Of a stretch of DNA of 64,000 nucleotides, positions 63,465 through 64,000 are shown piece by piece. The DNA comes from Linum tenue (Eukaryota > Streptophyta > Magnoliopsida > Malpighiales > Linaceae), in NCBI GenBank assembly GCA_946122785.1, contig CAMGYJ010000010.1, positions 9,709,467 to 9,773,466 on the forward strand, given 5' to 3'. How positions within the stretch are numbered: position 1 is the stretch's first letter; each line of letters opens with the position of its first letter. The notes beneath the pieces are model-generated. The model was not told the DNA's origin. It made no database searches and saw only the letters and a list, made by a program, of their open reading frames with translations. The position numbers and the translations under genes were made by a program.

Positions 63465-64000
63465 CCAAGCATTCGGGCATAATTACACATATTTTACCCC
63501 TCATTTCTTTATCGTTTCACTTGGTAAATGGCGTCCCTCGACCTACTTTATGCTAGGTTGTGCTTCTTTTGTTGTATTCAGGTCCTAGTACGTGTGGGAA
63601 GGTCGGCAACGAGTTTCGGGACGATTGGACATCGAAAAGTGCCAAAAAGTTAAGAAGAGACCAAGGTCACAGTTTGGAGGTAATTGTCACGACCCTGGGG
63701 CCGTGATAATTGAGATTAGGGCGTGACAATTGCAAAGATCTAGAAGAGTTCGCACGTCTCGAGGGCAACGACATATGTCACGGTCCCTAGACCTTGATAA
63801 TTTCCAGCTGACCGTAAAGATGGACTAAAATGATAGTGAACGCTTAGATCTCTTTCTCTTAGGTTGATGAACCCTAGATCTAGTTTTTGGTTTGAAGTTT
63901 ATGTATGTGACAGATTCTATGTATGATTGATGATTTTATCTAGTTGATGGATAGTTTTCATGAATTGTATGATTTTGGATTCCACTTCATGTCAATTGAG
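63465..64000 (+). repeat. Start of a Tat/Athila-like LTR, cut by the window edge
   Basis: Opposite orientation to the other LTRs of this type. It opens with TTCGGGCATAATTACACATA then TTTTACCCCTCATTTC, has the shared box (reverse complement GCTAGGTTGTG) at 63553-63563, and a palindrome array with TAATTGTCACG at 63681-63691 and CGTGATAATT at 63702-63711. It continues beyond 64000. Confidence 0.65.

Overview
This is a nuclear DNA window from a seed plant, most likely a eudicot. The evidence is spliced genes with plant-type GT-AG introns, a plastid-targeted isoprenoid gene, an intronless UGT71-like glucosyltransferase, and a dense nested load of plant transposons (chromovirus, Tat/Athila-like, copia, LINE, CACTA, hAT, MULE, PIF/Harbinger, foldback MITEs). 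I could not identify the species.

Layout. 1-4.5 kb: a retroelement 3' module, a LINE 3' end, a MULE remnant and a TIR element. 5.0-12.5 kb: an ISPE (CMK) gene of 11 exons, split in exon 2 by a 4-kb chromovirus, carrying two exonic frameshifts and a TIR element in intron 4. 13.3-17.5 kb: an intact UBA-domain gene on the minus strand with a long 5' leader intron. 17.6-18.1 kb: a foldback element. 18.5-28.0 kb: an LTR-like segment interrupted by a complete non-autonomous Tat/Athila-like retrotransposon (19293-26889, TSD GTGAG). 28.3-37.0 kb: a Harbinger fragment, then a plus-strand retroelement whose 5' LTR is split by a solo LTR (TSD ATTGG). That solo LTR is itself split by a CACTA element carrying exons of an ERECTA-like receptor kinase. 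37.0-40.5 kb: a gag-only element. 40.5-42.7 kb: a segment full of GGTCGACC palindromes. 42.7-51.1 kb: a CACTA element holding captured DNA and a nearly intact hAT element (TSD ATTCAAAC). 52.0-54.4 kb: a foldback MITE, then the UGT gene. 54.7-64 kb: LTR fragments, a copia fragment split by a small hAT element (TSD GAGGTATT), a LINE fragment, a tiny gag-derived retroelement (TSD AAAAC) split by a MITE, and the start of another LTR.

Only the UBA-protein gene and the UGT gene look functional. ISPE would make 4-diphosphocytidyl-2-C-methyl-D-erythritol kinase of the plastid MEP pathway, but this copy is broken, so a working copy should exist elsewhere.

The most unusual signal is in the retroelements. 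Four different LTRs share a short conserved box (ACACAACCTAGCG) and, at the same side and distance, carry arrays of palindromes built on a CG-spacer-CG core. The arm sequences differ between families while self-complementarity is kept. Two unrelated-looking internal regions also share two hairpins, one with a compensatory base-pair change. All coordinates, alignments and divergence estimates were made by eye.
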